This document shows, piece by piece, positions 4,970 to 6,590 of a DNA stretch of 6,590 bases. Made by a program: the position numbers and the translations under genes. Within the stretch, counting starts at the first letter, position 1, and the number at the start of each line of letters is the position of its first letter. The stretch comes from Brevundimonas sp. (GTDB lineage Bacteria; Pseudomonadota; Alphaproteobacteria; Caulobacterales; Caulobacteraceae). Under the pieces are notes generated by a model. It was not told the origin of the DNA, did not search any database, and worked only from the letters and a program-made list of their open reading frames with translations. Where the stretch lies: contig JAAXIW010000323.1 in assembly GCA_012270135.1 (NCBI GenBank), forward strand, positions 1 through 6,590, read 5' to 3'.

Positions 4970-6502
4970 ATGACCGACACGGCCGCCGCCGCGCCCGTCC
5001 GCCCGGGCTACCGCTACTATGTGCTGGCCGTGCTGGTGCTGATCTATGCGCTGAACTTCCTCGACCGTCAGATCATCGGCATTCTGGCGGCGCCGCTGAA
5101 GGCCCATTTCGAACTGACCGACGCGCAGTTCGGCCTGCTCGGCGGCATCGCCTTCGCCTCGGTCTATTCGACCCTGGCCATTCCGCTGGCCTGGCTGGCC
5201 GACCGCTTCAGCCGGGTGTGGATCATGACCGGCGCCCTGGCGGTGTGGTCGGGTTTCACCGCCCTGTGCGGGATGGCCACCTCCTACACCCAGCTGTTCC
5301 TGTTCCGGATGGGCGTCGGCGTCGGCGAGGCCGGCGGCGTGGCCCCGGCCTATTCCCTGATCGCCGACTATTTCCCCCCGTCGCAGCGGGCCCGGGCGCT
5401 GGCCGTCTTCGCCTTCGGCATCCCCATCGGCACGGCGGCGGGCACCCTCGTCGGCGGCCTGCTGGCGGTGGCCTATGACTGGCGTGTCGCCTTCGTCGTG
5501 GTCGGACTGCTCGGCCTGCTGCTCGCTCCGCTGATGCGCCTGACGGTGCGCGATCCGAAGCGCGGGGGGACGGACGTCGCGGCCGCCGCAGCGGCGGTCC
5601 CGGATGTCGCCCCGGAAGCGGCGCCGGTCGCCACAGCCCCGGCGGCCCCGGCTTCCAAGCGGGTCGGCGCCGTCGCCTCGATGGTCATGCTGCTCATCGG
5701 CGCGGCGGCGCGCGCGGTCGGCGCCGGCCTCTATCTGACGACCGGCGAGCAGAGCCCGGCCCTGACCTGGGCCTTCGGCGGCCTGCTGGCGACGGTCATC
5801 GGGATCTCGCTGTGGATCGCCCGCAGCACCGGCTCTGTGGTGATCCGCAAGAAGAGCTTCTGGTTGCTGGCCCTCGGCGCGGCCTCGTCGTCGATCTGCG
5901 GCTATGGCGTCGCCGGCTGGCTGCCCCTGTTCTTCATGCGCAGCTTCGGCCTGACCCTCGGCCAGACGGCCTGGTACTACGCCGGCATCGCCCTGGTCGG
6001 CGGCACGCTCGGGATCTGGATGGGCGGCTTCATCGCCGACAAGCTGTCGAAGCGCGGCAAGGGCGCCTATCCGCTGACCCCGGCCATCGCCTTCCTGATC
6101 TCGGCCCCCTGTTTCATCCTGGCGATGAACTCGCCCTGGCTCATCGGCCTGATCTTCCCCGGCGGCGGCACCAACGCCCAGCAGCTGATCGTCGCCTTCC
6201 TGATCTTCCTGATCCCGACCGGACTGAACCTGGCCTGGCTGGGGCCGATCACGGCGGCGGTGCAGCATCTGGTCCCGGCGGCGATGCGCTCGACGGCCTC
6301 GGCCCTGTTCCTGCTGATCAACAACCTGCTGGGGATCGCCGTCGGCTTCTACTATTTCGGCTGGATGAGCGACCTGCTGGCCCCGCGCTTCGGCGACGAG
6401 AGCCTGCGCTGGTCGATCTACACCGGCATGGGCTTCTATGTGCTGGCCGCCGTGCTGCTGATCGGCGCCTCGCGGACGCTGAAGAAGGACTGGGTCTCCT
6501 GA
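4970..6502 (+). CDS. MFS transporter, spinster-like, with enlarged central loop
   Basis: This 510-residue inner-membrane carrier belongs to the major facilitator superfamily. The start NFLDRQIIGILAAPLK (29-44) resembles spinster-type (Spns) carriers common in sphingomonads and Caulobacterales. MFS motif A appears as LADRFSR (76-82), with a second-half counterpart GGFIADKLSKR (352-362). Canonical helices 1-6 lie within about 16-192 and helices 7-12 within about 296-502. Between them, about 100 residues replace the usual short cytoplasmic loop: an Ala/Pro-rich linker (203-229) and then two further hydrophobic segments, about 235-257 and 264-284, before RKKSFWLL (293-300). If both span the membrane, the protein has 14 helices. 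The spinster family is linked to lipids and other hydrophobic small molecules in animals; bacterial substrates are mostly unknown, and uptake or export cannot be decided here. Its position behind the receptor suggests a shared substrate, although a terminator separates the two genes. Confidence 0.93.
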   Translation: MTDTAAAAPVRPGYRYYVLAVLVLIYALNFLDRQIIGILAAPLKAHFELTDAQFGLLGGIAFASVYSTLAIPLAWLADRFSRVWIMTGALAVWSGFTALCGMATSYTQLFLFRMGVGVGEAGGVAPAYSLIADYFPPSQRARALAVFAFGIPIGTAAGTLVGGLLAVAYDWRVAFVVVGLLGLLLAPLMRLTVRDPKRGGTDVAAAAAAVPDVAPEAAPVATAPAAPASKRVGAVASMVMLLIGAAARAVGAGLYLTTGEQSPALTWAFGGLLATVIGISLWIARSTGSVVIRKKSFWLLALGAASSSICGYGVAGWLPLFFMRSFGLTLGQTAWYYAGIALVGGTLGIWMGGFIADKLSKRGKGAYPLTPAIAFLISAPCFILAMNSPWLIGLIFPGGGTNAQQLIVAFLIFLIPTGLNLAWLGPITAAVQHLVPAAMRSTASALFLLINNLLGIAVGFYYFGWMSDLLAPRFGDESLRWSIYTGMGFYVLAAVLLIGASRTLKKDWVS

Positions 6503-6590
6503 GGCCCGCCCCCGCCGCCGCCCCCCACCGGCCGTATTGCCGCGGCTGTTCGAGGCAGACTGGTCGCCCGCCCGGTCGACGACGCGCCCG
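6503..6590. other. Downstream intergenic sequence, no gene recognised
   Basis: The 88 bases after the MFS stop begin with a C-rich run (about 6505-6527) and hold no start codon with a supported reading frame. There is no hairpin followed by a T-run, so no intrinsic terminator for the MFS gene is visible. A TTGCCG at 6537-6542 could be a -35 element for a gene beyond the window, but no matching -10 is clear. Confidence 0.5.

Noticed and set aside
4832..6268. Long minus-strand open frame (478 codons) opposite the MFS gene
   Set aside because: The translation is a low-complexity mix of Gln, Arg, Gly, Asp and Ala with no family features, while the plus strand encodes clear MFS motifs.
1..6590. 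CRISPR arrays, insertion sequences, tRNA or rRNA genes, attachment sites
   Set aside because: I found no regularly spaced repeats, transposase-like frames, terminal repeats flanking a segment, or RNA-gene signatures on either strand.

Overview
This is a GC-rich window (about two-thirds G+C by eye) with five protein-coding genes, tightly packed and with codon use typical of an alphaproteobacterium. The gene types (a large TonB-dependent receptor, a spinster-type MFS carrier, a carotenoid oxygenase, and a membrane-anchored LytTR regulator paired with a TetR regulator) suggest Caulobacterales, for example a Brevundimonas-, Caulobacter- or Phenylobacterium-like organism, or less likely a sphingomonad. 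This assignment is an inference; there is no rRNA or other taxonomic marker.

Layout, left to right. (1) Bases 1-886, + strand: the C-terminal 294 residues of a carotenoid-oxygenase-family enzyme. The 5' end lies outside the window, but all four iron-ligand histidines are visible. (2) Bases 890-2400, - strand: a two-gene operon, tetR then lytTR, joined by a TGATG stop/start overlap. It converges on the oxygenase gene with a gap of only 3 bp. (3) Bases 2401-2579: a 179-bp divergent control region. It holds candidate promoters in both directions and two inverted repeats that could be operators. (4) Bases 2580-4838, + strand: a complete TonB-dependent outer-membrane receptor with signal peptide, TonB box, plug and barrel, followed by a strong intrinsic terminator. 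(5) Bases 4970-6502, + strand: a spinster-like MFS transporter with its own Shine-Dalgarno site and an unusual central insertion that appears to add two membrane helices. (6) Bases 6503-6590: no gene or clear signal recognised.

How the genes may work together (inference). The receptor could bring a scarce, probably hydrophobic or bulky ligand across the outer membrane. The MFS carrier could move it or a product across the inner membrane. The oxygenase could split a carbon-carbon double bond in an apocarotenoid- or stilbene-like substrate. The TetR protein, divergent from the receptor, is the natural candidate for ligand-responsive control. The co-translated LytTR protein could add a membrane-derived input. 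No substrate can be read from the sequence. None of the families is new; the unusual parts are the regulatory pair and the enlarged MFS loop.
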